DNA of 64,000 bases from Ornithinimicrobium cavernae (GTDB lineage: Bacteria > Actinomycetota > Actinomycetes > Actinomycetales > Dermatophilaceae). The translations under genes and the position numbers were made by a program. Each line of letters starts with the position of its first letter. Within the stretch, counting starts at the first letter, position 1. Under the pieces are notes generated by a model. It ran no database searches. It was not told where the DNA came from and worked only from the letters and a program-made list of their open reading frames with translations. The DNA is taken from positions 186,001 to 250,000 of the forward strand of contig NZ_QDDJ01000005.1 in the NCBI RefSeq assembly GCF_003121625.1. Reading direction: 5' to 3'. Shown here piece after piece: positions 1 to 8,527 of the stretch.

Positions 1-539
1 GCCTGGGCCGTCCCGACCCGACCGCCGCGCCGCAGGTGCTCGAGGGTGTCCACATAGAAGTAGGTCGACGCCGCAGCACACCGGGTCCGCGCGACCTCCG
101 CGGCCTGCTCGGCGGAGGCGCCCGCGCGGGCGGCGTCGGCGGCAGCGGCAGCGGCGTAGCCCATCCCCATCCCCAGGATCCGCGAGTCGACCACGTGCAC
201 GGACACCTCGTCCCGCACCGCCTCGGCGGCCAGCTGGGCAGCCTCGACGGTGCCGGAGATCTCCGCCGAGATCAGCACCGCGACGATCGAGTCGCAGCCG
301 GTGCGCTCGGCGAGCTGCCGGAAGGCCACCACGAACTCGCCGGGGGCCGGACGGGAGGTGCCGACCTTCTCCTTCCCCGCCCGGAGCAGGTCGACAACCT
401 CGTCCACGCTGATGTCGACGCCCTCGGCGAGCGTCCGCCTGCCGACCTGGACGTGGAGCGGGATCACCGTGACACCGGCCTCGTCGGCCAGCTCCGGGGT
501 GAGGCAGGCGGTCGAGTCGGTCAGGACGGCAGTGGGCAC
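1..539 (-). CDS. DegV family fatty-acid-binding protein (3' end outside window)
   Basis: The reverse strand from a GTG at 539 reads VPTAVLTDSTACLTPELADE, the classic DegV N-terminus with the TDS(T) lipid-head contact. Further on it reads TSRPAPGEF and ends at the window edge in YVDTLEHLRRGGRVG, the conserved second signature. The family (FakB-like) binds a fatty acid in a two-lobed fold and hands it to a kinase such as FakA. About 179 codons are visible of a usual 280 or so. A GGGAG at 549-553 lies 9 nt upstream and supports this GTG start. It diverges from comEA; degV next to comEA-comEC is a common actinobacterial order. The gene is truncated only by the window. Confidence 0.9.
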   Translation of the reverse strand, partial: MPTAVLTDSTACLTPELADEAGVTVIPLHVQVGRRTLAEGVDISVDEVVDLLRAGKEKVGTSRPAPGEFVVAFRQLAERTGCDSIVAVLISAEISGTVEAAQLAAEAVRDEVSVHVVDSRILGMGMGYAAAAAADAARAGASAEQAAEVARTRCAAASTYFYVDTLEHLRRGGRVGTAQ

Positions 540-638
540 GGGTCCAGTCTCCCAGGAAGCAGGTCACCGGCTGACCAGGGGCGACCGGCTCTCCCGGGAG
601 CAGCACATGCGCACTGCCACAGGTATGCCGTGGGCATG

Positions 639-679
639 GGTGTCCACAGACCGAGCGGGCCGGGCAACGGTGTCCACAG
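639..679. repeat. Paired 11-bp repeat GGTGTCCACAG in degV/comEA intergenic region
   Basis: GGTGTCCACAG occurs at 639-649 and again at 669-679, 30 bp apart, on the plus strand. The core GTGTCCACA differs from the actinobacterial DnaA-box consensus TTGTCCACA only at the first base. The role is unknown; it could be a regulator site or chance. Confidence 0.35.
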
Positions 680-717
680 CGGAGCCCGGTGGGCGTGGGC
701 GCCGGGGTGATGCTGCC

Positions 718-723
718 TAGCGT
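718..723 (+). promoter_or_regulatory. Leaderless -10 element of comEA
   Basis: TAGCGT ends exactly 7 nt before the ATG at 731. This places the transcription start on the start codon and selects this ATG over the upstream in-frame candidate at 689. No clear -35 is seen. Confidence 0.55.
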
Positions 724-730
724 TGCCGTC

Positions 731-1816
731 ATGTCGGAGCAGGATCGGTTGGCTGCGCTGCTCGAGCGCACCACGCGGGAGCGCCGAGGAGGGGACGGCG
801 TTGCCGGTGGAGGCTTGCGCGCGGGTGCGGAGATGTCCGCCGGTGAGGGGACGCCCGCTGGTGAGGGCATGCCCGCCCGTGCGGGGGTGCCATCCGAGGA
901 GGACCGGGTCCCTTCCGGACGGGGGGAGGATCATCCGTCCGACCCCGCCGTCGTCACCGGCGGTGACTGGCTGCCGCCCGATCCCGGCCGCCACCGCTGC
1001 GAGCGGAGCAGCCCTCGGCTGCTCACCCTGCCGGGTCCGCTGCGTTCGGTGAACCTCTCTGTGCGTCCGGCGGCCGTCGTGGCCCTGATCGTCGTGGTGC
1101 TGGTCGCGGCCGCGGTCTTCGGGTTCCGCTGGTGGCGCGCCGAGCAGGGTAGCGAGCCGGTGCCGGTCGCCCCGCTGGCGGCGAGCGGGACACCACGGCC
1201 GGTCGCAGAGCCCGGGGGAGCGGGCGCGGGCGGGACCGCGGCAGGTTCGGCCGACAGCGCGGTCGTCTCCGCGGAGCCGTCCGCAGGAGTCGGTGCTGGG
1301 GCCGGATTGCCTCCCACGGCGGGTGCGACCACGGCCGCGGAGCAGGACCTGCTGGTGCACGTGGCTGGTGAGGTGGAGCGTCCCGGGGTGGTCCGGCTCG
1401 GCGGCGGAGCGCGTGTCCAGGACGCGGTGGACGCGGCGGGTGGTCTCGCGGCCGGTGCGGACACGAGCCGTCTCAACCTGGCTCGCCCGGTGGCAGACGG
1501 CGAGCGGATCTGGGTGCCGCGCCCCGGGGAGGAGGTGCCGGAGGTGGCCGACCCGGGAGGCGTGCCGGGAGCGTCGACCGGCGGACCGGCCGCGGCCGGC
1601 GACGACGCGGGCGGGGGCGGTGCTGCACCCATCAACATCAACACGGCCGACCAGGCCGTGCTCGAGGAGCTCCCGGGTGTGGGGCCGGTGACTGCCGCCG
1701 CCATCGTGCAGTGGCGCACGGAGCACGGTCAGTTCAGCACGGCGGACGAGTTGTTGGAGGTGAGTGGGATCGGGGAGGCGACCCTGGAGAAGCTGCGGCC
1801 GCACGTCACGCTGTGA
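731..1816 (+). CDS. comEA: ComEA-like competence DNA receptor (SLBB + helix-hairpin-helix)
   Basis: This 361-residue protein has a long charged cytoplasmic N-terminus, one transmembrane segment (about residues 112-131), a low-complexity Ala/Gly linker, an SLBB domain (about 205-268, starting LLVHVAGEVERPG) and a C-terminal helix-hairpin-helix pair. The latter begins ININTADQAVLEELPGVGP and ends at the stop. ComEA binds incoming double-stranded DNA outside the membrane and passes it to ComEC. The start at 731 is preferred because TAGCGT lies 7 nt upstream. The stop overlaps the comEC start (GTGA), so the two are translationally coupled. The N-terminus carries short AGEG.PA repeats. Family assignment is firm; whether the host is competent is not known. 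Confidence 0.9.
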   Translation: MSEQDRLAALLERTTRERRGGDGVAGGGLRAGAEMSAGEGTPAGEGMPARAGVPSEEDRVPSGRGEDHPSDPAVVTGGDWLPPDPGRHRCERSSPRLLTLPGPLRSVNLSVRPAAVVALIVVVLVAAAVFGFRWWRAEQGSEPVPVAPLAASGTPRPVAEPGGAGAGGTAAGSADSAVVSAEPSAGVGAGAGLPPTAGATTAAEQDLLVHVAGEVERPGVVRLGGGARVQDAVDAAGGLAAGADTSRLNLARPVADGERIWVPRPGEEVPEVADPGGVPGASTGGPAAAGDDAGGGGAAPININTADQAVLEELPGVGPVTAAAIVQWRTEHGQFSTADELLEVSGIGEATLEKLRPHVTL

Positions 1817-4404
1817 GGCCGCCAGCGGCGGGTCAGGCACGAGCCATCGACCGGCCTCGGGCAGAGGCCACGCTCCAGGGCGCAGCACCAGCGGTAACGG
1901 ACGCGGGTGCGGGTACGGGCACGGATACGACGTCTGGCGAGGCGGCGGGCGCGGCGCCGCGGCTCGATCTGCGCCTGCTAGTACCGGCCCTGACGGCGTG
2001 GGCGGCGCTGGTGGGCCTGGTCGTCCACAGCGCCCGCACCCAGCTGGTCGTGGGCGTCGGCTGCCTGCTCGCGGCGGCAGTCGTCCTTCGAGTGCTCCGC
2101 GCCCGCGACGCCCCGGGGCGGCGTCAGGTCACGGGGGAGCGTCGCGTGACGGGGTGGCGTCGCGGACGCTGGCGCGGGCTCGGCGAGATCCTCGCGCTGA
2201 GTCTGGTGGCGGTCTCGCTCGCGCTGCTCTCGGGCGCGGCGCACCGCGCCACCGACGAGGCGGGCACCGTCCCGCAACTGGCGGTGGAGCGCGCCGTGGT
2301 CACGCTCACCGGCACCGTGCTCACCGAGCCGCGGGTGATCGACCGGGGCGACGAACGGCCGGATCTCGTCGTCCTGGAGCTGCGCATCCGGCGGGTCGAG
2401 GGGCGGGGAGAGGCGAGCCGGGTCAGCACACCCGTCGTCGTCTTCGCCGACACGACCTGGCAGCACGTCCCGTGGCGGGGCACGGTCACGACCCGCGCAC
2501 GCCTCGGACCACCGGACGCGGGCGACTCCGCCGTCGCGGTGGCGACGCCGCTGGACCGTCCCACCGTGCTGACCAGCACCGGGCCGGTCCTCGCGGGAGC
2601 AGAGCACGTGCGTGACCGGCTGCGGCAGGCGGTCGACCCGCTGCCGGTCGACGCCCGGGCGCTGATCCCCGGCCTGGTCATCGGGGACACGTCTCTCACG
2701 CCGAGCGACCTGTCGGATGCCATGTTGGCGACGGGCATGTCGCACCTCAGTGCCGTCAGCGGATCAAACGTGGCGATCGTCCTCGGGGCCGCGGTCCTGC
2801 TGTGCGGGTGGACCGGGGTGCCCCGCCGGTGGCGGCCGGCCGTGGCGCTGCTGTGCCTCATCGGATTCGTCCTGCTCTGCCGTCCGGAGCCCAGCGTGCT
2901 CCGCGCCGGCGCGATGGGCGTGGTCGGCCTCATCGGGCTGAGCTCCTCGCGCCGGGCAGCGAGCCTGCCGGCGCTCGCGACAGCGGTGCTGGTCCTCCTC
3001 TGCTGGGACCCGTGGCTGGCCCGGTCCCACGGTTTCGCCCTGTCGACCCTGGCCACGCTCGGGCTGGTCGTCTTCGCCCGTCCCTGGGGCGACGCGATCG
3101 CCGGCCACCTGCCTCGGCGACTGTCCCTGCTCGGGGACGCGATCGCCATACCGCTGGCGGCCCAGGTGGTCTGTGCACCCGTCATCGTGCTGCTCCAGGG
3201 CACGGTCAGCACGGTGGCCGTGCTGACCAACCTGCTGGCCGCACCCCTGGTCGCGCCCACCACGATCGCCGGGATCGGCGCGGCCCTGGCCGGGGCGCTC
3301 TGGTTGCCGGCCGGTGTCGTCGTCGCCTGGCTCGCAGCGCTGCCCGCCTGGCTGATCGGCGCGGTGGCCCGCTGGGGGGCGACCGTGCCGATGGGGTCGA
3401 TCGGGTGGGTCGAGGGTGTGGTCGGTGCCTGGCTGCTGACGGCGCTCACCGTGGCAGTGCTGGCGGCCGGCCCCTGGCTGCGCTGGCACGCCGCGCGCCG
3501 CCCGCGGCTGGCGTGGTCGGCGGTCCTGCTGTGCCTCGCTGTCCTGTGGCCGACTCCCGGACGGCACGGCTGGCCACCGGACGGGTGGGTGGTCGCCGGC
3601 TGTGACGTCGGCCAGGGCGACGCCTTCGCCGTGCCCACCGGGCCGGGCCGGGTCGTCCTGGTCGACACCGGTCCCGACCCGCAACTGCTCTCCGCGTGCC
3701 TGGACCTGCTCGGCGTCCGGCAGGTGGACGCGCTCGTGCTGAGCCACTTCCACGCCGATCACATCGGGGGCCTGGAAGCCGTGGTCGGGCGGATCCCGGT
3801 CGCCGCCGCCTACGTGACGCCGGTGCGCGACCCACCTGCCGAGGCGGCGGACGTGCTGGAGCAGCTGGCCGGGGCGGGCATTCCGACGTATGCCGTCGCC
3901 GCCGGCGACCGACTCGTCTGGGGCGACTCGGGCCAGGTGAGTGCGGACGTGGTGTGGCCACCGGCCGAGGAGGCCGGTGGTCTGTCGCTCGGCGCCAATG
4001 ACGGCAGCATCGTCCTGGACCTGACCGTCGCGGCACCACCAGGGACATCGGCGGCCGGGATCGCTCCCGGCGGCGGCGGGCTGGACCGCGTGCGGGTGCT
4101 CTTCACCGGCGACATCGAGCCCGCTGCCGCACGGGGCGTCCGTCGGGCGCTCACCGGGCAACGCTTCGATGTGCTCAAGGTCGCCCACCACGGCAGCGCC
4201 GCGCAGGACGAGGCACTGGTCACCGGTGCCGCAGCGGCGGTGGCGCTGATCGGCGTGGGCGAGGACAACACGTTCGGGCACCCGAGCCGCACCGCCCTGG
4301 CGATGCTCGCCGAGACGGGCACCGTGGTGCTGCGCACCGACCGGGACGGGAGCTACGCGCTGGTGCTGGACGAGGCGGGACTGGGTGTGACGACGCTGAA
4401 GTAG
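1813..4404 (+). CDS. comEC: ComEC/Rec2 DNA internalisation channel with MBL-fold domain
   Basis: This 863-residue membrane protein starts at a GTG sharing bases with the comEA stop codon. The order is: N-terminal transmembrane helices, a DUF4131-type region, the Competence domain with many membrane helices (about residues 280-580, including GLVIGDTSLTP and LSAVSGSNVAIVLG), and a C-terminal metallo-beta-lactamase domain (about 600-860). The MBL part has the metal motif SHFHADHIGG, then TGDIEP and KVAHHGS. ComEC carries one DNA strand across the membrane; the MBL domain is thought to degrade the other. All MBL metal motifs appear intact. In many actinobacteria holA follows, but here a convergent sirtuin gene follows instead. 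Confidence 0.92.
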   Translation: MRPPAAGQARAIDRPRAEATLQGAAPAVTDAGAGTGTDTTSGEAAGAAPRLDLRLLVPALTAWAALVGLVVHSARTQLVVGVGCLLAAAVVLRVLRARDAPGRRQVTGERRVTGWRRGRWRGLGEILALSLVAVSLALLSGAAHRATDEAGTVPQLAVERAVVTLTGTVLTEPRVIDRGDERPDLVVLELRIRRVEGRGEASRVSTPVVVFADTTWQHVPWRGTVTTRARLGPPDAGDSAVAVATPLDRPTVLTSTGPVLAGAEHVRDRLRQAVDPLPVDARALIPGLVIGDTSLTPSDLSDAMLATGMSHLSAVSGSNVAIVLGAAVLLCGWTGVPRRWRPAVALLCLIGFVLLCRPEPSVLRAGAMGVVGLIGLSSSRRAASLPALATAVLVLLCWDPWLARSHGFALSTLATLGLVVFARPWGDAIAGHLPRRLSLLGDAIAIPLAAQVVCAPVIVLLQGTVSTVAVLTNLLAAPLVAPTTIAGIGAALAGALWLPAGVVVAWLAALPAWLIGAVARWGATVPMGSIGWVEGVVGAWLLTALTVAVLAAGPWLRWHAARRPRLAWSAVLLCLAVLWPTPGRHGWPPDGWVVAGCDVGQGDAFAVPTGPGRVVLVDTGPDPQLLSACLDLLGVRQVDALVLSHFHADHIGGLEAVVGRIPVAAAYVTPVRDPPAEAADVLEQLAGAGIPTYAVAAGDRLVWGDSGQVSADVVWPPAEEAGGLSLGANDGSIVLDLTVAAPPGTSAAGIAPGGGGLDRVRVLFTGDIEPAAARGVRRALTGQRFDVLKVAHHGSAAQDEALVTGAAAAVALIGVGEDNTFGHPSRTALAMLAETGTVVLRTDRDGSYALVLDEAGLGVTTLK

Positions 4405-4484
4405 CGACAGGAATGCGGGGATCCTCGCCTGCAGACAGGGACATTCATAGAGACGAGGTCTCAGCCGCTCCATGTCGGAGCGCC

Positions 4485-5354
4485 TTAGGCCAGCTGTAGG
4501 CAGTCCGCCCGCAGCCGGGGGAGGACGTCCTGGAGCAGGCCGTCGATGCGCAGGGAGGCCCACGCGTCCCCGCGGGTCGGCCACCGGGTGACCAGGGCGA
4601 CCGGTAGGCCGAGGGCGTGGGCGCGCTTGACGAAGCGCAGCCCGCTCATCACCTGCAGCGAGGAGCCCAGGACCAGGAGGGCGTCGGCCGACTCGACGGC
4701 GGCGTAGGCCCGCTCCACGAGCGGCTTGGCGACCGAGCCCCCGAAGAAGACGACGTCCGGCTTGAGCAGGTCCGAGCCGCAGGTGACACACCGGACGAGG
4801 CGGAAGTCCGCGAAGTCCTGGGCCGCCAGGACGATGTCGCCGTCGGGGCGGATCTCCTCGCTCTCGGCGCTGAACCCGGGGTTGGCCTCCGCGATCCACC
4901 GGTGCACCTCGACGCGGTCGAAACGCTCCTCGCACGTGAGGCAGACGATGACGTTGAGGTTGCCGTGCAGCTCGATGACATCGCGTGACCCGGCCGCCTG
5001 GTGGAGGCCGTCCACGTTCTGGGTGATCAGCTCCTCGACCTGGCCACCGCGCTGCAGGTCCGCGACCACGTGGTGCGCCTCGTTGGGCCCGGCCGCCCGG
5101 AACCTGGCCCAGCCGACATAGCTGCGCGCCCAGTAACGGCGACGGTTCTCCGCAGAACCCAGGAACTCGGCATACTGCATCGGCTGGACCCGACGGGACC
5201 CGTCCGGCCCCCGGTAGTCAGGGATTCCCGAGGCCGTCGACATGCCGGCACCGGTGAGCACGGTGACGCCACCGGCGGCCACCAGGTCACGGAGGCGGCG
5301 GTAGTCCGCCTCGTCCACCGGGACGGGCGGCGGCAGCACGGTCGCGAGAGCCAC
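4485..5354 (-). CDS. Sir2-family NAD-dependent protein deacetylase
   Basis: This 289-residue sirtuin shows the NAD motif GAGMSTASGIPDYRG (about residues 35-49), TQNVDGLH (111-118), the catalytic His130 in ELHGN, and a zinc site formed by Cys138/Cys141 and Cys189/Cys192. A GSS..V.P-like segment follows at LVLGSSLQVMSG. Sirtuins remove acyl groups from lysines, for example on acetyl-CoA synthetase, using NAD+. The GTG start at 5354 is chosen because TAGGAT sits 7 nt upstream. That promoter lies just past the stop of the LysR gene, so this gene is probably transcribed independently of it. The exact substrate cannot be read from the sequence. Confidence 0.92.
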   Translation of the reverse strand: MALATVLPPPVPVDEADYRRLRDLVAAGGVTVLTGAGMSTASGIPDYRGPDGSRRVQPMQYAEFLGSAENRRRYWARSYVGWARFRAAGPNEAHHVVADLQRGGQVEELITQNVDGLHQAAGSRDVIELHGNLNVIVCLTCEERFDRVEVHRWIAEANPGFSAESEEIRPDGDIVLAAQDFADFRLVRCVTCGSDLLKPDVVFFGGSVAKPLVERAYAAVESADALLVLGSSLQVMSGLRFVKRAHALGLPVALVTRWPTRGDAWASLRIDGLLQDVLPRLRADCLQLA

Positions 5355-5361
5355 GACACCG

Positions 5362-5367
5362 ATCCTA
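5362..5367 (-). promoter_or_regulatory. Leaderless -10 element of the sirtuin gene
   Basis: On the reverse strand TAGGAT (5367 to 5362) is followed by exactly 7 nt and the GTG at 5354. It abuts the stop codon of the upstream LysR gene. Confidence 0.5.
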
Positions 5368-6309
5368 GGAGCGGGCCCGCGGGCCCACGGGCTCAGCCAG
5401 GTCCAGGTCCCGTGCGCTGGCGCACAGTGCGTCCACGGTCGCCCGGACGGCGGGGACCCGGAGCAGGTCGGAGGTGGTGACCACCTGGACCGAGCGGCTG
5501 GACCGCGGCTCGAGCGCCAGGGTGCGGACCTCGGGGTGGGAGACCGAGGCGAGGATCAGCCGGGGAACCAGGGCCACCCCGAGCCCCGCCGCCACCAGCC
5601 CCAGCACCGCGACGTAGTCCTCGGTCTCGAAGCTGACCTCCGGGTGGAAACCGACGTCGTCGCACAGCGCGAGCAGGTGACCGCGACAGCGCGGGCAGCC
5701 GGCGATCCACTGCTCGTCACGCAGGTCGGTGAGGCGGACGACCTCACGGTCGGCGAGCGGGTGACCGGCGGGGAGCGCGACGGTCACCGGGTCGTCGAGG
5801 ACGTCGATGACCTCCAGCCCCTCCAGGTCGTCCTCGCCCCGGCCGGCGTCCGTGCCGTCGTAGGTGAAGGCGACGGCGAGGTCACAGAGGCCGGCCCGCA
5901 GGGCCGCCAGGGACTCCGGCGGCTCGCCCTCGGAGAACTGGACCGTCACGCCGGGGTGGGCCGCCTTGACCCGCGCCAGGGCGGTCGGGACCAGCGTGGC
6001 GGAGGAGGACGGGAACGCCATGAGGCGGACCCGGCCGCTCTCCAGACCCGCGATGGCCGCCACCTCGGCCTCGGCGTTGTCCAGCGCCGCCAGCACCTGC
6101 ACGGCGTGGCGCGCCAGCACGGAGCCGGCCTCGGTGAGGCGCACGGTCCGACCGGACCGCTCCACCAGGACCGTGCCGGTCCGCTGCTCGAGGCGGCGCA
6201 CCATCTGGGAGATCGCCGGCTGGGTGTACCCCAGCGACCGTGCGGCGGCGGTGAAGCTGCCCTCGGCGGCGATCGCACGCATCACGCGTAAACCTGCGAC
6301 GTCAAACAT
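5365..6309 (-). CDS. LysR-type transcriptional regulator
   Basis: This 314-residue protein has an N-terminal winged helix-turn-helix (residues 1-60, SFTAAARSLGYTQPAISQMV) followed by a periplasmic-binding-protein-like effector domain (about 90-300). It diverges from the diaminopropionate ammonia-lyase-like gene at 6459. LysR regulators usually control the divergent neighbour, so an amino-acid-type inducer is plausible (inference). The effector domain has an unusual Cys pair, CPRC, near residue 200. A TATCCT hexamer 6 nt before the ATG suggests a leaderless transcript. Confidence 0.9.
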   Translation of the reverse strand: MFDVAGLRVMRAIAAEGSFTAAARSLGYTQPAISQMVRRLEQRTGTVLVERSGRTVRLTEAGSVLARHAVQVLAALDNAEAEVAAIAGLESGRVRLMAFPSSSATLVPTALARVKAAHPGVTVQFSEGEPPESLAALRAGLCDLAVAFTYDGTDAGRGEDDLEGLEVIDVLDDPVTVALPAGHPLADREVVRLTDLRDEQWIAGCPRCRGHLLALCDDVGFHPEVSFETEDYVAVLGLVAAGLGVALVPRLILASVSHPEVRTLALEPRSSRSVQVVTTSDLLRVPAVRATVDALCASARDLDLAEPVGPRARS

Positions 6310-6319
6310 GCAGACAAGG

Positions 6320-6334
6320 ATAACCGCACCTTAT
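6320..6334. promoter_or_regulatory. Candidate LysR operator (T-N11-A dyad)
   Basis: ATAA-N7-TTAT (6320-6323 / 6331-6334) contains T-N11-A, the generic LysR-family half-symmetry. It lies between the divergent LysR gene (start 6309) and the lyase gene (start 6459) and overlaps the putative -10 of the regulator, which would suit autoregulation. Confidence 0.4.
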
Positions 6335-6458
6335 GCAGCAGTCCTCACTACGACGGTGGGTCGAGCACTGTGCCTTCCGTGACGATCCGGACACTCGCCA
6401 CGGTGATCACCGACTCCAGGCGCTGGACCCGAACGGTCTCAGTGCGGACACTGGCGGC

Positions 6459-7526
6459 ATGACGTCGTGGTTCAGCAGTCCCGCCGCCCGCCGGTGGTCC
6501 CTCGCGGCCGGCAGGAGCGCCGCCCGCGAGTTCCACCGCACCCTGCCCGGCTTCGCACCCACCCCGCTCGTGGACCTCCCTGCGCTGGCCGTCGAGCTCG
6601 GAGTGGGCCGCGTGCTCGTCAAGGACGAGTCCGCCCGGCTCGGTCTGCCCGCCTTCAAGGTGCTCGGCGCCTCCTGGGCCTGCCACCAGGTGGTGACGCG
6701 CACCCCGGGGGCCGCGCTGGTGACCGCCACCGACGGCAACCACGGGCGGGCGGTCGCGCGCACGGCCCGGGAACTGGGCACGACGGCCACGATCTTCGTG
6801 CCCGAGGTGATGCCCGAGAGCACCGCCGCGCACATCGCAGCCGAGGGCGCGGAGGTCGTCCGCGTCGACGGTGACTACGACCAGGCGGTCCGCGCCGCCG
6901 CCGACTACGCCGCCGACTACGCCGCCGCGGACCCGGAGCGCGAGCTGGTGCAGGACACCGCCTGGGAGGGCTTCGAGCAGGTGCCGCAGTGGATCGTCGA
7001 GGGCTACCAGACCCTCATCGAGGAGGTGGACGAACAGCTCGGGCGACAGCCCGACCTCGTCGCCGTCCCCGTGGGTGTGGGGTCCCTCGCCCAGGCGGTC
7101 GTCGCCCACTACCGGCGCGAGCTCCCCGGTAGCGAGGTGGGGGTCCCCGCCGCGGCGCCCACCCGGGTGCTCTCCGTCGAGCCGGACACCGCCGCGTGCG
7201 TCCTCGCCAGCCTGCACCACGGCATACCGTCCTCCGTCCCGACCGCCGACACCGTGATGGCCGGCCTCAACTGCGGCACGGTCTCCGGCCTGGCCTGGCC
7301 CGTGCTGCGCGACGGCTGCGACGCCGCCGTGACCGTCGCCGACGCGGAGGCGCTCGCCGCCTCCCGGGAGCTGGAGGACCTCGGCGTCTCGTCCGGGCCC
7401 TGCGGTGCCGCGACCCTGGCCGGCGTGCGCGCCGCGCTGAGCGACCCGTCGCGCCGGGCCGATCTCGACCTGCCGAAGGACGCCGTCGTCGTCCTGCTGT
7501 CCACCGAGGGTCTGGACTCCGCGTGA
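6459..7526 (+). CDS. Diaminopropionate ammonia-lyase-like PLP enzyme
   Basis: This 355-residue fold-type II PLP enzyme has the Schiff-base lysine in LPAFKVLGASWA (about residue 66), a phosphate/Asn contact in TATDGNHGRAVA, and the glycine loop VPVGVGSLAQAV. The pattern matches the diaminopropionate ammonia-lyase branch (DpaL/YgeX), which converts 2,3-diaminopropionate to pyruvate and ammonia. Characterised DpaL proteins are about 400 residues, so this one is somewhat short. The ATG at 6459 precedes the first conserved block; no good Shine-Dalgarno sequence is visible. It is divergent from the LysR gene and its stop overlaps a GTG that opens an M20-peptidase remnant. A threonine/serine dehydratase-like activity is an alternative. 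Confidence 0.8.
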   Translation: MTSWFSSPAARRWSLAAGRSAAREFHRTLPGFAPTPLVDLPALAVELGVGRVLVKDESARLGLPAFKVLGASWACHQVVTRTPGAALVTATDGNHGRAVARTARELGTTATIFVPEVMPESTAAHIAAEGAEVVRVDGDYDQAVRAAADYAADYAAADPERELVQDTAWEGFEQVPQWIVEGYQTLIEEVDEQLGRQPDLVAVPVGVGSLAQAVVAHYRRELPGSEVGVPAAAPTRVLSVEPDTAACVLASLHHGIPSSVPTADTVMAGLNCGTVSGLAWPVLRDGCDAAVTVADAEALAASRELEDLGVSSGPCGAATLAGVRAALSDPSRRADLDLPKDAVVVLLSTEGLDSA

Positions 7527-7633
7527 CCAGCACCCCGCTGCACAGCGCCGACTACGACTTCAACGACGACATCCTCACGGCCGGGGTCGCCTCCTATGTG
7601 CACGCGGTGCGGGCGGAGCTCCCGGTCGCCTGA
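7523..7633 (+). pseudogene. C-terminal remnant of an M20-family peptidase/amidohydrolase
   Basis: A 36-codon frame opens with a GTG overlapping the lyase stop (GTGA) and reads LHSADYDFNDDILTAGVASY before ending in a normal stop. This matches the extreme C-terminus of M20 aminoacylase/carboxypeptidase-type amidohydrolases, which typically end in H(S/T)P.(Y/F)DFND..L..G. The catalytic and dimerisation domains, about 350 residues, are absent. The most economical reading is a deletion that removed most of a gene once co-transcribed with the lyase. It might still be translated as a short peptide, but no function is evident. Confidence 0.6.
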
Positions 7634-7720
7634 GAGCACCGGTGCGACGGCAGGCGGACTCCGAGGGTCGGGAACGGTCGGTGCCGATGAGTTCGCGGGC
7701 GGCCGGCGGTCGGCACAGGT

Positions 7721-8497
7721 ATGGACACCACACTCGGAAGCCTGATGCTCGGCACCACCGACCCCGACCGCCTGCACCGCTGGTACACCACCGTGCTCCC
7801 GCCGAAGCGGGACGAGCGGCAGGACAACTACCGGATCCTGGAGTACGCCGGGTTCTGGCTCTTCCTGGACGCGCGCGACGACGTGCAGGCCACCCACCCC
7901 GACCCGGCCCGGACGCTCATCAACTTCGACGTCGAGGACGCGCGCGCCGTCGTGGCCCGGATGGAGGACGCCGGCACCACGTGGGTCGCGCCGCTGGAGG
8001 ACCGGGACGGCAGCCTGTTCGCCACGGCGCAGGACCCCGACGGCAACTACGTGCAGATCATCCAGCTCAGTCCCCAGCACCGTGCCGAGATGACGGACCA
8101 GCCCGCGGCCACGGCCGCCGGCCTGGGGACCGACGACGCCTTCTCGGGCTTCTCCGTCAACGACCTGGATGCCGCCGAGGAGTTCTACGGGCGGGTGCTC
8201 GGGATCCCGGTGGAGCGCCAGGGCGGCCCGATGGACATGCTGACCCTGAAGCTGGGTGATCGCGGCGTGCTGCTCTACCCCAAGCCGAACCACACCCCCG
8301 CGACCTACACGGTCCTCAACTTCCCCAGTGACGACGTGGCCGCGAGCGTGCGCGCCCTCACCGAGCGCGGCGTGACCTTCGAGCGCTACGAGGACATGGA
8401 GCAGGACGAGCTCGGCATCCACACCGGCGGCGGACCGCTCATCGCGTGGTTCACCGACCCGGCCGGCAACGTGCTCTCGGTGATCGCGCGCGACTGA
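7721..8497 (+). CDS. Glyoxalase/VOC superfamily protein with two VOC modules
   Basis: This 258-residue protein has two vicinal-oxygen-chelate repeats. One is about residues 1-118 ([20 protein letters not shown] to [11 protein letters not shown]) and the other 138-258 ([20 protein letters not shown] to [11 protein letters not shown]). The paired ...DPDGN.v..iq endings are typical of the family, which includes glyoxalases, dioxygenases and antibiotic-binding proteins. The second repeat resembles proteins in which Glu/His metal ligands lie on alternate strands. No neighbour suggests a substrate. The region before the ATG lacks an obvious Shine-Dalgarno or -10 motif. Confidence 0.82.
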   Translation: MDTTLGSLMLGTTDPDRLHRWYTTVLPPKRDERQDNYRILEYAGFWLFLDARDDVQATHPDPARTLINFDVEDARAVVARMEDAGTTWVAPLEDRDGSLFATAQDPDGNYVQIIQLSPQHRAEMTDQPAATAAGLGTDDAFSGFSVNDLDAAEEFYGRVLGIPVERQGGPMDMLTLKLGDRGVLLYPKPNHTPATYTVLNFPSDDVAASVRALTERGVTFERYEDMEQDELGIHTGGGPLIAWFTDPAGNVLSVIARD

Positions 8498-8527
8498 CGA
8501 CCCGGTCCGCGCAAACGCAGGGTCAGG

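Noticed and set aside
4450-4462. GAGAC-GAG-GTCTC dyad between comEC and the sirtuin gene
   Set aside because: Only a 5-bp stem and no flanking support; too weak to list as a terminator.
2764-4935. Long reverse-strand open frame opposite comEC
   Set aside because: Arg/Gly/Pro-rich translation with no domains, antisense to a well-supported gene; a GC-rich shadow frame.
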